NCBI RefSeq assembly: GCF_001870465.1
Contig: NZ_MDGK01000023.1
Span: 1 to 49,269, forward strand
DNA from: Pseudomonas extremorientalis
GTDB lineage: Bacteria > Pseudomonadota > Gammaproteobacteria > Pseudomonadales > Pseudomonadaceae
Direction of reading: 5' to 3'
Length of the DNA stretch: 49,269 nt
Below, piece by piece: positions 25,934 to 35,865 of the stretch; position 1 is the first letter of the stretch, and each line of letters begins with the position of its first letter. A program made the position numbers and the translations under genes. The notes beneath the pieces are model-generated. The model saw only the letters and a program-made list of their open reading frames with translations. It did not search any database and had not been told where the DNA came from.

Positions 25934-27372
25934 AGCAGCTGCTGGCCACCGCTACGCTGGGGTTGCTGCTGTCGGCCTGCCAAGTGGTGGGGCCGGATTA
26001 CACGCTGCCGGAAAAGTCCGCCATCAACCGGAGCGACCTGCAAGGGCAGATTGCCGGCGAGGGTGGCAACGTCGTCTCGGCCCCGGTGCCGGCCGACTGG
26101 TGGAAGCTGTACAAGGACCCGCGCCTGGATGAGCTGGTACGCCAGGCCATGGCCTCCAACACCGACTTGCGGGTGGCCGCCGCCAACCTGCAGCGCGCGC
26201 GTTTCCAGACCCAGGAAGCTGAATCCGCGGGCGGCTGGAGCGCGGGCGCCAAGGCCGAGGCCCAGCGTCTGCAGGAATCCGGTGAAGCGTTTTTGCTGAC
26301 GGAAAAAGTCCCGGTGGCCAACATCGGCAGCGTGGGGATCACCACCTCGTACCAGTTCGATTTGTTCGGCGCCTTGCAGCGCGGTATCGAAAGCGCCCAG
26401 GCCAACGCGGATGCGGCTCAGGCTGCCGCCGATATTGCCCGCATCACCCTGGTGGCGGATGTGGTGCGCTCTTACACTCAGGTGTGCGCAGCCAACGAAG
26501 AACTGGCCATCGCCAACGAGTCCCTCGACCTGCAAGCCCAGAGTACTAAGCTGACGCAGCGCCTGCGTGATGCCGGACGTGGCGATGAAACCCAGGTCAC
26601 CCGTTCGCAGACCCAATACAAATCCCTGCGCGCCGACATGCCGCGCTACGAAGCAGCGCGCCAGGCCGGACTGTTCCGCCTGTCGATGCTGCTGGCCAAG
26701 CCGGTGGATCAATTGCCGGCCGGCACCGGCACTTGCGCCGAGCTGCCGCATATCGCGCAATTGCTGCCGGTGGGCGATGGCGCTGCGCTGCTCAAGCGCC
26801 GCCCCGATGTGCGCCAGGCCGAACGCCAACTGGCCGCCGCCACCGCGCGTATCGGTGTGGCCACCGCTGCGCTGTACCCGGACATCAGCATTGGCGCCAC
26901 CGTGGGTACCGTCGGCATACTGGACGACTTGGGCACGGCGCCCACCAACCGCTGGGGCTTCGGCCCGATGATCAGCTGGACGGTGCCGACCAACGGCGCC
27001 CGCGCACGCATCCACGAAGCCGAAGCCGCCACCCAGGGCGCCCTGGCCCACTTCGACGGCGTGGTGCTCAATGCCATCCGCGAAACCCAGACCGGCCTGG
27101 CGCAATACACCGCGCAACTGCAACGCCGTGATGCCCTGAATGAGGCCGGCGAGTCGGCGAAGGAAGCGGCGGGCCAGACCCATCGCTTCTTCCAGGCCGG
27201 TCGCGCGTCGTTCCTGGCCGACCTGCAAGCCACCCGCACCTATACCGATGTGCGCGCCCAGCTGGCGGCGGCCAACACCCAGGTTGCCATGAGCCAGATC
27301 GATCTGTTCCTGGCCCTGGGCGGCGGCTGGGAAAGCGGACGAACGCAAGCGTCACAGCCCGGCAAACCCTGA
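25930..27372 (+). CDS. Outer-membrane efflux lipoprotein, NodT/OprM family (FUSC operon)
   Basis: 480 residues. The lipobox is LSAC (residues 15-18), then QVVGPDYTLP. Two OEP repeats are present, with KRRPDVRQAERQLAAATARIG in the second, and the conserved LALGGGWE lies just before the C-terminus, as is usual for the family. It is the outer-membrane channel of the FUSC-HlyD exporter and the last gene of the marR operon, translationally coupled to the adaptor. A hairpin follows 17 bp after the stop. Confidence 0.92.
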   Translation: MKQLLATATLGLLLSACQVVGPDYTLPEKSAINRSDLQGQIAGEGGNVVSAPVPADWWKLYKDPRLDELVRQAMASNTDLRVAAANLQRARFQTQEAESAGGWSAGAKAEAQRLQESGEAFLLTEKVPVANIGSVGITTSYQFDLFGALQRGIESAQANADAAQAAADIARITLVADVVRSYTQVCAANEELAIANESLDLQAQSTKLTQRLRDAGRGDETQVTRSQTQYKSLRADMPRYEAARQAGLFRLSMLLAKPVDQLPAGTGTCAELPHIAQLLPVGDGAALLKRRPDVRQAERQLAAATARIGVATAALYPDISIGATVGTVGILDDLGTAPTNRWGFGPMISWTVPTNGARARIHEAEAATQGALAHFDGVVLNAIRETQTGLAQYTAQLQRRDALNEAGESAKEAAGQTHRFFQAGRASFLADLQATRTYTDVRAQLAAANTQVAMSQIDLFLALGGGWESGRTQASQPGKP

Positions 27373-27389
27373 GCTAAAAGCTATGCTTG

Positions 27390-27421
27390 GTCAGGTGGGG
27401 CGCCGTGACGCTCCACCTGAC
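27390..27421 (+). terminator. Hairpin after the FUSC efflux operon
   Basis: A 9-bp perfect stem (GTCAGGTGG / CCACCTGAC), with a further GCG/CGC pairing inside. It is placed right after the operon's last gene. There is no T-run on either side, so it may be a weak terminator or an mRNA 3'-end stabiliser. Confidence 0.45.
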
Positions 27422-27453
27422 ACTGCTCGCGTTTGCTCATGGGGATTCCAATA

Positions 27454-28086
27454 ATGAAAAACCCTTATGCTCCCGCTTTCTGGTGCGTGCTCTTCGCACT
27501 GGTGCTGTTATCGGCTGCTTATTTCTACGGCGTCATGCTGGCTCACCAACTCGACAAGGCCATGGTGTTTCTCGACAGCGCCTGTCTGGTGATCGGCACC
27601 CTGTCCATCGGTGTGGTGGCCTGGGCCTCCTACCAAAATCAGCGGGTGAAGCGAAAGCTCCTCGAACAGGGCAAGACCCGTGTCGCGATCTGGGACACCA
27701 AGGTCGCGCTGCGCCGGGTCGAGACGGTGTTCGACCGCTATTTCTGGGGCAGCTATTGGCAGCCGGGGCGTACCTTCCAGGAAGTCATGGGCGACCTCAC
27801 CGGCACCCCCCTGGAAAAAAGCCTCGAAGTCCTGAAAAAACAGTGCGTGGCACTCGATCGGCAAGTGGCCGACGGTAGGCACTGGCTGAATAACGCGCGG
27901 GAATTGTCCGACGTAGCCACGCAAATGGCCCGCGAGCGCTACCAGTTGGACTTCTGCGACCCCAAGGCCGATACCCCGGGCAACGCCGTGATACACCGCG
28001 AGTTTGAGGTGCTGGTGTACACCTGGACGGCGCGGCTGAAGAGTTTTGACCACCAATTGGATGAAATTGAGTTGGAGTACTCCTGA
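27454..28086 (+). CDS. Hypothetical membrane protein
   Basis: 210 residues from ATG 27454, behind GGGGA. The open frame begins at a TTG at 27433, which is less likely. Two membrane helices occupy about 9-29 and 43-60. A charged cytoplasmic region of about 145 residues follows, rich in helix formers, with WGSYWQPGRTFQEVMGDL and HREFEVLVYTWTARLKSFDHQL. No family was recognised. It stands alone between two hairpins, so it is probably its own transcription unit. Confidence 0.7.
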   Translation: MKNPYAPAFWCVLFALVLLSAAYFYGVMLAHQLDKAMVFLDSACLVIGTLSIGVVAWASYQNQRVKRKLLEQGKTRVAIWDTKVALRRVETVFDRYFWGSYWQPGRTFQEVMGDLTGTPLEKSLEVLKKQCVALDRQVADGRHWLNNARELSDVATQMARERYQLDFCDPKADTPGNAVIHREFEVLVYTWTARLKSFDHQLDEIELEYS

Positions 28087-28115
28087 ACTACTGCTGAACT
28101 GATCCCTCTGAAAAG

Positions 28116-28137
28116 CTGGGCCGTTCGCGGCCCCCAG
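28116..28137 (+). terminator. GC-rich hairpin between the membrane protein and DUF945 genes
   Basis: GGGCCG-TTCG-CGGCCC (28118-28133) is a perfect six-pair stem with a stable TTCG tetraloop, and outer CTG/CAG bases can pair around a small bulge. It lies 32 bp after the preceding stop. A clear T-run is missing, so termination is only probable. Confidence 0.4.
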
Positions 28138-28232
28138 TGCTAATCTTCCCCCGTTTTCGGCGGGCTTGAGCCAATCCCCTCGGGGTTCAAGGAAGACAGC
28201 CCACTTCTCACAGGATTTGATCAGGTCACTTC

Positions 28233-29729
28233 ATGAATAAGCCAGCAGTCGTTCTTTTGGGTTTTGTTGTCGCCGTGGGCGTCGTCAGTGCAGGCGGTGC
28301 CTGGTACACCGGCAAGCAGTTGGAGCCGGTGCTGCAAACGGCCGTGCAGGACGCCAACAAGGAACTGCAACGCTCCATGGCCGGCGTCGACGGCACCGTT
28401 TCCCTGGAGCTGGTGTCCCTGGACCGTGGCCTGTTCAGCAGTACCGCGCACTATCGCCTCAAGGGCCAGGGCTCGGTCTTCGGCGAACAGAACCCGAACC
28501 CCGAGCTGCTGATTGTCGACCATATCGAACACGGCCCGCTGCCGTTCTCGCGCCTGGTGTCGTTGAAATGGCTGCCGGTCATGGCCACCAGTCACTATGC
28601 ACTGGAAAAGAACGCCACCACCGAGAAGTGGTTCGCTGCCGCCAAAGATGTATCGCCGCTCAAAGGCGTGGCCAATATCGGCTACAGCCGTTCGGTGAAC
28701 GGCAATCTCGAACTGTTGCCCCTGGCGTTCAAGGACGAAACGTCCTCTGTGGACTTCTCCGGCCTCAACCTGGATTTCGACAGCACTGCCGAAGGCAAGA
28801 AGGTCAAGGTGGATGGCTACGTGAACAGCCTCAAACTGGCCGTTGTCGACGCCAATGGTGCGCCATTCGACGCTGAGTTCGCCGGCCTGACCGTGGCCAG
28901 CAACCTGGAGAAATCCACCTTCGGCTTCTACACCGGGCAGAACACCATCGAGCTGAGCGACACCAAAGTCACCTTCGGCCCGCAGAAAGCCGTGCTGACC
29001 CTCAAGGGCTTCGAGCAGAAAGACTCCAGCGAAGTCAAAGACAACAACATGGCCGGCCGCGTCGATTACAAGATCGACGAGATCGGCTACCAGGGCAAAC
29101 CGGTCGGCTCTGCCGCCATGGCCCTGAGCCTGAAGAACATCGATGTGCCTTCGGGCCTGGTGCTGACCAAGCTGTACCAGGACAAGATGCAGCCGGTGCA
29201 AGCCGCTGCCGCTGCCGGACAACCGGTGCCGGAGCTGCAACTGACCGAAGCCGAGCAGGCCCTGGCCGAAGCCAACGTCAACCAGTTGCTGGCTGCCAAG
29301 CCGCACCTGGCGCTGGAAAACCTGTCGCTGAAAACCACCCACGGCGAGAGCAAATTCAACCTGGTGCTGGACTTGGCCAAACCGACCTCCATGGAGCTGC
29401 CGCCGGTTGAACTGGGCAAGCAGATGGTCTCGCTGCTGGACGCCAACCTGACCCTGTCCAAGCCGATGATCGCCGACGTGGCCGCCCTGCAAGCGCAGGT
29501 CGGCGGTGTGACCGATCCCAAAGCCATCGAGCAGCAATCCCAGATGGCCAGCGAAATGGTCAGCGGCATGGCCGTGGGTACGCAGCTGGCAACCCTGGTG
29601 GGCAGCGATGTGGTGTCCAAGCTGCACTACGCCAACAATGAAGTGACTTTCAACGGCCAGAAAATGACCGTCGAGCAATTCATCAGCTTCGTGATGTCCA
29701 AAGTCGGTGCGGTTGGCGGCGCGCAGTAA
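28233..29729 (+). CDS. DUF945 (YdgA-like) envelope protein
   Basis: 498 residues. A single N-terminal hydrophobic segment (VVLLGFVVAVGVVSAGGAWYTG) serves as signal anchor. DUF945 features follow: YTGKQLEPVLQTAVQDANKEL, LELVSLDRGLFSSTAHYRL, and HIEHGPLPFSRL, the HGP motif of the family. The C-terminal half contains helix-rich segments and the typical late VTFNGQKMTVEQFISFV. The protein is probably exposed to the periplasm; the E. coli homologue has no firm function. It is monocistronic and followed by a long palindrome. Confidence 0.85.
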   Translation: MNKPAVVLLGFVVAVGVVSAGGAWYTGKQLEPVLQTAVQDANKELQRSMAGVDGTVSLELVSLDRGLFSSTAHYRLKGQGSVFGEQNPNPELLIVDHIEHGPLPFSRLVSLKWLPVMATSHYALEKNATTEKWFAAAKDVSPLKGVANIGYSRSVNGNLELLPLAFKDETSSVDFSGLNLDFDSTAEGKKVKVDGYVNSLKLAVVDANGAPFDAEFAGLTVASNLEKSTFGFYTGQNTIELSDTKVTFGPQKAVLTLKGFEQKDSSEVKDNNMAGRVDYKIDEIGYQGKPVGSAAMALSLKNIDVPSGLVLTKLYQDKMQPVQAAAAAGQPVPELQLTEAEQALAEANVNQLLAAKPHLALENLSLKTTHGESKFNLVLDLAKPTSMELPPVELGKQMVSLLDANLTLSKPMIADVAALQAQVGGVTDPKAIEQQSQMASEMVSGMAVGTQLATLVGSDVVSKLHYANNEVTFNGQKMTVEQFISFVMSKVGAVGGAQ

Positions 29730-29756
29730 AAATTTCGTCATCGCCCTGAAATAAAA

Positions 29757-29850
29757 AATGGGGGAGCGGGGTTAGCTGCGATAAAGGTCAAACCGTCGAC
29801 ACCTATGTCGACTGGCAACCCTCTATCGCAGCTAACCCTGCTCCCCCATT
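29757..29850. repeat. 94-bp near-perfect palindrome (REPIN-like element)
   Basis: Two 27-bp arms (29757-29783 and 29824-29850) are reverse complements except for one base. The 40-bp centre contains a second inverted pair, GTCGAC...GTCGAC. The outer GGGGGAGC...GCTCCCCC with TAGCTGCGATA inside resembles the intergenic REP doublets frequent in P. fluorescens genomes. It may also act as a transcription stop between the DUF945 gene and pgaA. Confidence 0.7.
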
Positions 29851-29918
29851 CGTATTTCAGATTTGCAGTGCAATTCTGAACAATTGTTATGACTTGTCCT
29901 TTTCCATCCACGCGTCGG

Positions 29919-30029
29919 GGATAGTTCCTACAGGAAAGCTAGGTCGGGTCACGAGACGCCGACACCCTGATGCAAACCGCTCAGGACCACCTATCGTTAC
30001 AGCTTTCCGTGTGTAAGGAAGCTCACGAT
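29919..30029 (+). promoter_or_regulatory. pgaA 5' leader with GGA motifs and a ribosome-site hairpin
   Basis: Four GGA motifs occur in about 110 nt: 29919-29921, 29932-29935 (AGGA), 29983-29986 (AGGA) and 30016-30019 (AGGA, the ribosome site). The last can be folded into a hairpin with AGCTTTCC at 30001-30008, around an 8-nt loop. RsmA/CsrA binds GGA in hairpins, and in E. coli it represses pgaA through several such sites. Control by RsmA-type proteins is therefore inferred. Confidence 0.4.
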
Positions 30030-32510
30030 ATGCTGCGAACACTCCCACTCAGTGCCTCAGGCCGGTTGCGGCTGCTCATCGGGGTAACCTTGTGCAGCCA
30101 GTTGCTGATGCCCACTTTCGCCTTGGCCGACCCGGCCTATGACGCCCTGATCATCCAGGCGCGCAACGGCAACTTCACCCCCGCCCTGACTCAATTGCGC
30201 CAATTGCCAGCCGAGCGCCAGACGCCAGGCCAGATCAGCGACCACCTGGTGATCGCCGGTTGGGCCGGCCAGGATGCCGAGGTGCTGAAGGTTTACGAGG
30301 CCCAGGGGCAGAATCGCAACCTGACCGCCCAGGCGCTGGCCACGGTTGCGCGCACGTATCGTAACCAGAAGCAGTGGGCGCAGGCCGAAGCGGTCTATCG
30401 CAAGGCGCTGCTGCGTGAGCCGAATAACATTGACCTGCAATTGGGCCTGGCCCTCACCGAGGCTGACGGTGGCAAAGCCAACGCAGCGGTGCAACGCACA
30501 CGCGCACTGGTGGCTGCCAAGCCCGACGATCCCAACCGCCGGATGGCGCTGGGCTACGCGCTGACCCGTGCAGGCTTGCAGTACGACGCGCTGTTTGAAT
30601 TCGACCAGGCCTTTATCCGCGCCGGCGACAAGCCTGAGGTCGCCCGCGAATACGTGGTCGCCCTGCAAAAGGCCCGTCTGCCGCAGCCGGCGTTGCGTCT
30701 CTCGGCCCAGCGTCCGGGGCTTGTAGACCCGGTGACCCAGCGTCGCCTCGAAGGTGACCTGGCCGCCGAGCGTGTGCGCATCGCCGAGTTCGCAACGCGT
30801 ACCGAGAAAGAACGCTATGTCATCGCCGACCGTGCGCTGCAGGACTACGACAGGCTCCTTGCCCGCTGGACCCCTGACGCCACTGCCCATGACGACGTGG
30901 TGATCTGGCGCATCGACCGCCTGGGCGCGCTCAAGGCACGGGCGCGTACCGCAGAGGTGATCCGCGAATACGAGACCCTCCAGGCCGAAGGTGTGCGCTT
31001 GCCCACCTATGCCAAGCGTTGGGTGGCCGCGTCCTACCTCGATCAGCGTCTGCCGGAAAAGGCCGCGCCGTTGTACCGCGAGGCGCTGGATGCTCCCGAT
31101 GCGGACGTGGGCGACCGTGTAGAAGACACCACCGCGCTGTTCTACGCCTTGCTCGAAAACGACCAGGTGGATGAAGCGCGTGCGGTCGCCAAGCACTTGG
31201 CCGACACCCAGAAGCCCCGGGTTGAACTCAAGGGGCTGCCGATCGGCAACCCGAACGATGAGTGGATGGACGCCCAACAATTGTCCGCACAGGCTGGCAC
31301 CTATGGCGCCGACCTGCCGTCCAGCGAAAAGGCCCTGGAGGAGTTGGTGGGCAAGGCCCCTGGCAGCATCGGCCTGCGTCTGGCGCAAGCGGAAATGTAC
31401 CGCGCCCGCGATTGGCCTAGACGCGCTGAAAGCTCGCTCAAGGAAACCGAAGCGCAGAGCCCGCGCGACATCGGCCTGGAAATGTCCCAGGGCTTCACCG
31501 CGCTGGACCTGCAGGAATGGCGTCAACTCGACATCCTCACCGACGACGTGGTCGCCCGCAACCCGGACAACCGCCAGGTGCAGCGCCTGCAACGCCTGCG
31601 CGAAGTGCATGACATGGCCGAGCTGCGGGTCGAGGCCTACACCGGGAAAAGCTTCGGCGGCGGTAACAACGGCGATGCCGGTGCCGTCTCGGGCAGCCGT
31701 GACTGGGGCATTGAAAGCCGCCTCTACACGCCACCCATCGACGAAGACTGGCGCCTGTTCGCCGGTGCCGGCTATGCGCGCGCCACGTTCGAAGAGGGCA
31801 CCGGGCAGCATCGTTGGCAGGTGGTTGGCGTAGAGCGGCGCACACGCGACATGACCATTGAGGCCGAGGTCTCCAACCATTCCTACGGCGATGGCTCAAA
31901 ACAAGGCGCCGCCGTGTCGATCGCCCGCGACATCAACGACAACTGGCAATACGGCGGCAGCCTGGGTTACCTGCTATCCACCACGCCACTGCGCGCATTG
32001 AATGACGGGATCACGGCCAACGGCGGCAGCGGTTTCATCCGCTGGCGCGCCAACGAAAGCCGTGAATGGAAACTGACCCTCAGCCCTTCCCATTTCAGCG
32101 ACGGCAACGACCGCTTCGAAGCCTTGCTCAGTGGCCGCGAAGGCCTCTACAGCTCGCCGAAAGTGCAGGTGGACCTGGGCCTGGAAGTCGGCGCCAGCCG
32201 CAACAGCAAGGAAGACACGATCTACTTCAACCCGAAGTCGGACTTCACCGTGTTGCCCGTCCTCAACATCAACCACGTGCTCTATCACCGTTACGAGACC
32301 CAGTGGAGTCAGCAGTTCCAGGTCGGTGCGGGTACCTACAGCCAGCGGGACTATTCCACCGGTGGCATCGGTCTGGTGGGCTACGGCCAACGCTTTCGCT
32401 GGAACGATGTACTGGAAGCCGGCGCCAACCTGAGCCTGGTCAGCCGACCATACGACGGTGATCGCGAACGCGATCTGCGTCTGCTCGTCGACCTCACTTA
32501 CCGTTTCTAG
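30030..32510 (+). CDS. pgaA: PgaA, outer-membrane porin for poly-beta-1,6-N-acetylglucosamine export
   Basis: 826 residues from ATG 30030 (AAGGAAG nine bases upstream); E. coli PgaA has 807. An earlier in-frame start at 29970 would put 20 polar residues before the signal peptide (RLRLLIGVTLCSQLLMPTFALA). TPR repeats fill the periplasmic half: NRNLTAQALATVARTYRNQK, then QAEAVYRKALLREPNNIDLQLGLAL, and others to about 510. The C-terminal 300 residues form the beta-barrel, with alternating strands and an aromatic C-terminus (LLVDLTYRF). It carries the partly deacetylated polymer across the outer membrane. It is the first gene of pgaABCD, and its leader suggests RsmA-type control. Confidence 0.93.
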   Translation: MLRTLPLSASGRLRLLIGVTLCSQLLMPTFALADPAYDALIIQARNGNFTPALTQLRQLPAERQTPGQISDHLVIAGWAGQDAEVLKVYEAQGQNRNLTAQALATVARTYRNQKQWAQAEAVYRKALLREPNNIDLQLGLALTEADGGKANAAVQRTRALVAAKPDDPNRRMALGYALTRAGLQYDALFEFDQAFIRAGDKPEVAREYVVALQKARLPQPALRLSAQRPGLVDPVTQRRLEGDLAAERVRIAEFATRTEKERYVIADRALQDYDRLLARWTPDATAHDDVVIWRIDRLGALKARARTAEVIREYETLQAEGVRLPTYAKRWVAASYLDQRLPEKAAPLYREALDAPDADVGDRVEDTTALFYALLENDQVDEARAVAKHLADTQKPRVELKGLPIGNPNDEWMDAQQLSAQAGTYGADLPSSEKALEELVGKAPGSIGLRLAQAEMYRARDWPRRAESSLKETEAQSPRDIGLEMSQGFTALDLQEWRQLDILTDDVVARNPDNRQVQRLQRLREVHDMAELRVEAYTGKSFGGGNNGDAGAVSGSRDWGIESRLYTPPIDEDWRLFAGAGYARATFEEGTGQHRWQVVGVERRTRDMTIEAEVSNHSYGDGSKQGAAVSIARDINDNWQYGGSLGYLLSTTPLRALNDGITANGGSGFIRWRANESREWKLTLSPSHFSDGNDRFEALLSGREGLYSSPKVQVDLGLEVGASRNSKEDTIYFNPKSDFTVLPVLNINHVLYHRYETQWSQQFQVGAGTYSQRDYSTGGIGLVGYGQRFRWNDVLEAGANLSLVSRPYDGDRERDLRLLVDLTYRF

Positions 32511-32522
32511 AAGAGCCTGACC

Positions 32523-34520
32523 ATGACCGTCTTCAGCCGTTGCCTGTTGATCCTGGGTGTAATGCTGGCCAGTGCCTGCGCCCAGCAACCCGCACCTTTC
32601 ACCCCACCCGCCGAGCGGCCGACACCGGCCAACGAAGCGCCGTGGCCGAAAAACCATTTCCTGGGCATTGCCTACCACGATGTCGAGGATCGCGACCCCG
32701 ATCAGGCAGTGGTGGCGGTGCGCACCGAACGTTTGATCGAGCAGTTGGCCTGGCTGCGCGAGAACGGCTACCAGGCGGTCAGCGTCGACCAGATCCTGGC
32801 GGCGCGCAACGGTGGGCCGGCGTTGCCGCCCAAAGCCATCATGCTCAGCTTCGATGACGGCTACTCCAGTTTCTACACCCGGGTGATGCCGGTGCTGCGC
32901 GCCTATCGCTGGCCGGCGCTGCTGGCGCCAGTGGGCTACTGGATCGATACGCCGATGAACCAGCCGGTGGACTTCGCCGGCCAGCCACGGCCGCGTGGGG
33001 AGTTCCTGACCTGGCAGCAGATTCGCGAAGTGTCGCAGTCGGGCCTGGTGGAAATTGCCGCGCATACCGACAACAACCATAAAGGCATCCTGGCCAACCC
33101 CCAGGGCAACCTGGAGCCGGCGGCAACCTCGCTGCGCTTTGATCCGGCGACGGGCCGCTATGAAAGCCAGGCGCAGTTCGATGCGCGCATGCGTGCCGAC
33201 GTCGTAGCCATCTCCAACAAGATCCAGAACGTCACCGGCAAGAAACCGCGCGTCTGGGTATGGCCTTACGGTGCTGCCAAGGGCACCTCGCTGGCGATCA
33301 TTGGCGAGCAGGGCTACCAGATGGCCCTGACCCTGGAAGATGGTCTCGACAGCTCTGCCGACTTGATGAACAGCCCGCGCTTCCTGGTGGCGTCCGACCC
33401 GGATGGCGAGCACTTCGCCAACAGCATTGTCGCGGCGCAAGCCAAGGCACCGCTGCGCGTGTTGCACGTGGACCTGGATAACGTCTACGACCCGGACCCG
33501 GCCCAACAGGCACGCAACCTCGACCAGCTTGTACAGCGGGTGGTGGACATGGGCGCGGGCACCGTGTTCCTGCAAGCCTTCGCCGATCCCAAGGGCGACG
33601 GCCTGGTGCATGAACTGTACTTCCCCAACCGTCATCTGCCGGTACGTGCCGACCTGTTCAACCGCGTCTCCTGGCAGTTGCACACCCGGGCCCATGCGGC
33701 GGTGTACGCGTGGATGCCGGTGCTCAGCTTTGCCCTCGACCCCAAGCTGCCACGGGTGACGCGCTGGGACCCGAAAACCGGCCAGGTCGGCCTCGACCCG
33801 GACCAATACAAGCGTCTGTCGCCGTTTGATCCGCAGGTGCGCAAGATCATTGGTGAAATCTACGAAGACCTGGCACGCAACAATGCCATCGACGGCGTGC
33901 TGTACCACGACGATGCGGTGTTCAACGATTTCGAAGATGCCAGCCCTGCCGCGCTCAAGGCCTATGTCGCCGCCGGCCTGCCGGGCACGATTCAGGCCTT
34001 GCGTGCCGACCCTGCGGTGATGCAACGCTGGACGCGCTTCAAGAGCCGCTACCTGATCGACTTCACCAAGGAGCTGACCGCCAAGGTCCGCGCCATCGGA
34101 GGCCCGCAGTTGCTGACGGCGCGCAATATCTTCGCCGAGCCGATGCTCAACCCAGGCAGCGAAGCCTGGTTCGCGCAGAACCTCGATGACTTCCTCCAGA
34201 CCTACGACTGGACCGCGCCCATGGCCATGCCGCTGATGGAAGGCCAGGAATACAAAACCTCCAACGCCTGGCTGGAAAAGCTGGTGGCGACGGTCAAGGC
34301 ACGCCCTGGCGCGCTGGAGCGCACCGTATTCGAACTGCAAGCCAAAGACTGGCGCACCAAGGCCGCACCGGATATCGACAGTCAACAGATGGCTGAGTGG
34401 ATGGGTGTGCTCAAGCGCCAGGGTGTCACGAGTTTTGGCTACTACCCGGACAACTTCCTGGAAAACTCCCCGGACCTGAAGACTGTGCGTCCGGCCCTTT
34501 CCAACCAATGGAACCCTTGA
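32523..34520 (+). CDS. pgaB: PgaB, poly-N-acetylglucosamine deacetylase/glycoside hydrolase lipoprotein
   Basis: 665 residues. The lipobox cysteine is C19 (ASAC). The NodB-type deacetylase domain (about 45-290) has SFDDGYSSF with D111 and D112, and the metal histidines H181 and H186 in HTDNNHKG, with the same H-x4-H spacing as E. coli PgaB. The C-terminal domain (about 310-650) is the GH153-like hydrolase, with conserved [22 protein letters not shown] and [12 protein letters not shown]. It removes part of the acetyl groups in the periplasm, which PgaA export requires. It starts 12 bp after pgaA. Confidence 0.95.
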   Translation: MTVFSRCLLILGVMLASACAQQPAPFTPPAERPTPANEAPWPKNHFLGIAYHDVEDRDPDQAVVAVRTERLIEQLAWLRENGYQAVSVDQILAARNGGPALPPKAIMLSFDDGYSSFYTRVMPVLRAYRWPALLAPVGYWIDTPMNQPVDFAGQPRPRGEFLTWQQIREVSQSGLVEIAAHTDNNHKGILANPQGNLEPAATSLRFDPATGRYESQAQFDARMRADVVAISNKIQNVTGKKPRVWVWPYGAAKGTSLAIIGEQGYQMALTLEDGLDSSADLMNSPRFLVASDPDGEHFANSIVAAQAKAPLRVLHVDLDNVYDPDPAQQARNLDQLVQRVVDMGAGTVFLQAFADPKGDGLVHELYFPNRHLPVRADLFNRVSWQLHTRAHAAVYAWMPVLSFALDPKLPRVTRWDPKTGQVGLDPDQYKRLSPFDPQVRKIIGEIYEDLARNNAIDGVLYHDDAVFNDFEDASPAALKAYVAAGLPGTIQALRADPAVMQRWTRFKSRYLIDFTKELTAKVRAIGGPQLLTARNIFAEPMLNPGSEAWFAQNLDDFLQTYDWTAPMAMPLMEGQEYKTSNAWLEKLVATVKARPGALERTVFELQAKDWRTKAAPDIDSQQMAEWMGVLKRQGVTSFGYYPDNFLENSPDLKTVRPALSNQWNP

Positions 34521-34522
34521 CC

Positions 34523-35863
34523 ATGTTCGATAGAATCCTGGCTTTATTCGTGCTGGCATTGGTATTGGGTGTGCCCCTGGGCCTGATCTTCCTGGTCACC
34601 GGGCAGTTCCTGATGGACTTTGTGTTCTTCTACCCGCTGTTCATGTCGGCGTTGTGGATCGCGGGCGGCCTGTACTTCTGGCTGCACTGGGAGCGCCATT
34701 GGCCGTGGAAAGAAGACACTCCGGCGCCAACCCTGGCCGGCAACCCGCTGATCTCGATCATCATCCCTTGCTACAACGAGGGCGATAACGCGGCCGACAC
34801 CATCCATGCGGCGTTGGGCCAGTTGTACCCGAACATTGAAGTGATCGCGGTCAATGACGGCTCCAAGGACAACACCGCCGCAGTGCTCGACGCCCTGGCA
34901 TTGGAGCATCCACGCCTAAGGGTGCTGCACCTGGCGCAGAACCAGGGCAAGGCCGTGGCCCTGCGCATGGGCGCCGTGGCGGCGCGCAGTGAATACCTGG
35001 TGTGCATCGATGGCGACGCGTTGCTCGACAAAAACGCTGCCGCCTACATGGTCGCGCCGATGCTCGACAACCCGCGCCTGGGTGCGGTCACCGGCAACCC
35101 ACGCATCCGCACGCGTTCGACGCTGATCGGTCGAGTGCAGGTGGGCGAGTTCTCTTCGATCATCGGCTTGATCAAGCGTACGCAACGGGTGTTCGGCCGG
35201 ATCTTCACGGTGTCGGGTGTGGTGGTAGCGTTCCGTAAAAAGGCGCTGGACCGCATCGACTACTGGAGCACCGACATGATCACCGAGGACATCGATGTCA
35301 GTTGGAAGCTGCAGCTCGATCACTGGAGCATCTTCTACGAGCCTCGCGCCCTGTGCTGGATCCTGATGCCGGAAACCGTCGGCGGCCTGTGGAAGCAGCG
35401 CCTGCGTTGGGCCCAGGGCGGTGCCGAAGTGCTGTTCAAGAACATCCGTGGCATCTGGCAATGGCGCCATCGCTACCTGTGGCCGCTGTTGTTCGAGTAC
35501 TGCCTCTCCACCGGTTGGGCGTTTACCTTCCTGCTGTCGGTGATCTTCTACGTACTCGGCAAATTCATGGTGCTGCCACCGGCAATTACCGTGGACTCGC
35601 TGGTACCGCCGGCGTTTACCGGGCTGGTATTGGCGATGGTGTGCCTGGTGCAGTTCGCGGTGAGCATCATGATCGACCGCCGCTACGAAAAAGACCTGTG
35701 GAAAACCCTGTTCTGGACGGTGTGGTACCCGATGGTGTTCTGGCTGGTGAGCCTGTTTACCACCCTGGTCAGTTTCCCCAAGGTGCTGTTCAACCAGCAT
35801 CGCAAGCGTGCGCGCTGGGTCAGCCCCGATCGCGGCATCAAACCCATTGAAGAGGAGGCGTGA
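34523..35863 (+). CDS. pgaC: PgaC, poly-beta-1,6-N-acetylglucosamine synthase (GT2)
   Basis: 446 residues from ATG 34523, two bases after the pgaB stop (E. coli PgaC: 441). Longer in-frame starts lie inside pgaB and encode no family sequence. It has two N-terminal membrane helices, the GT2 domain with [24 protein letters not shown] (catalytic base region) and QRLRWAQGG (the QxxRW motif), then about three C-terminal helices. It polymerises UDP-GlcNAc at the inner membrane together with PgaD, activated by cyclic di-GMP in E. coli. It overlaps the start region of pgaD. Confidence 0.95.
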   Translation: MFDRILALFVLALVLGVPLGLIFLVTGQFLMDFVFFYPLFMSALWIAGGLYFWLHWERHWPWKEDTPAPTLAGNPLISIIIPCYNEGDNAADTIHAALGQLYPNIEVIAVNDGSKDNTAAVLDALALEHPRLRVLHLAQNQGKAVALRMGAVAARSEYLVCIDGDALLDKNAAAYMVAPMLDNPRLGAVTGNPRIRTRSTLIGRVQVGEFSSIIGLIKRTQRVFGRIFTVSGVVVAFRKKALDRIDYWSTDMITEDIDVSWKLQLDHWSIFYEPRALCWILMPETVGGLWKQRLRWAQGGAEVLFKNIRGIWQWRHRYLWPLLFEYCLSTGWAFTFLLSVIFYVLGKFMVLPPAITVDSLVPPAFTGLVLAMVCLVQFAVSIMIDRRYEKDLWKTLFWTVWYPMVFWLVSLFTTLVSFPKVLFNQHRKRARWVSPDRGIKPIEEEA

Positions 35864-35865
35864 TC

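Noticed and set aside
31974..34559. An 861-codon minus-strand frame opposite pgaA/pgaB
   Set aside because: The His/Gln/Arg-rich composition is typical of antisense frames of high-GC genes, and the plus strand encodes well-supported PgaA and PgaB.
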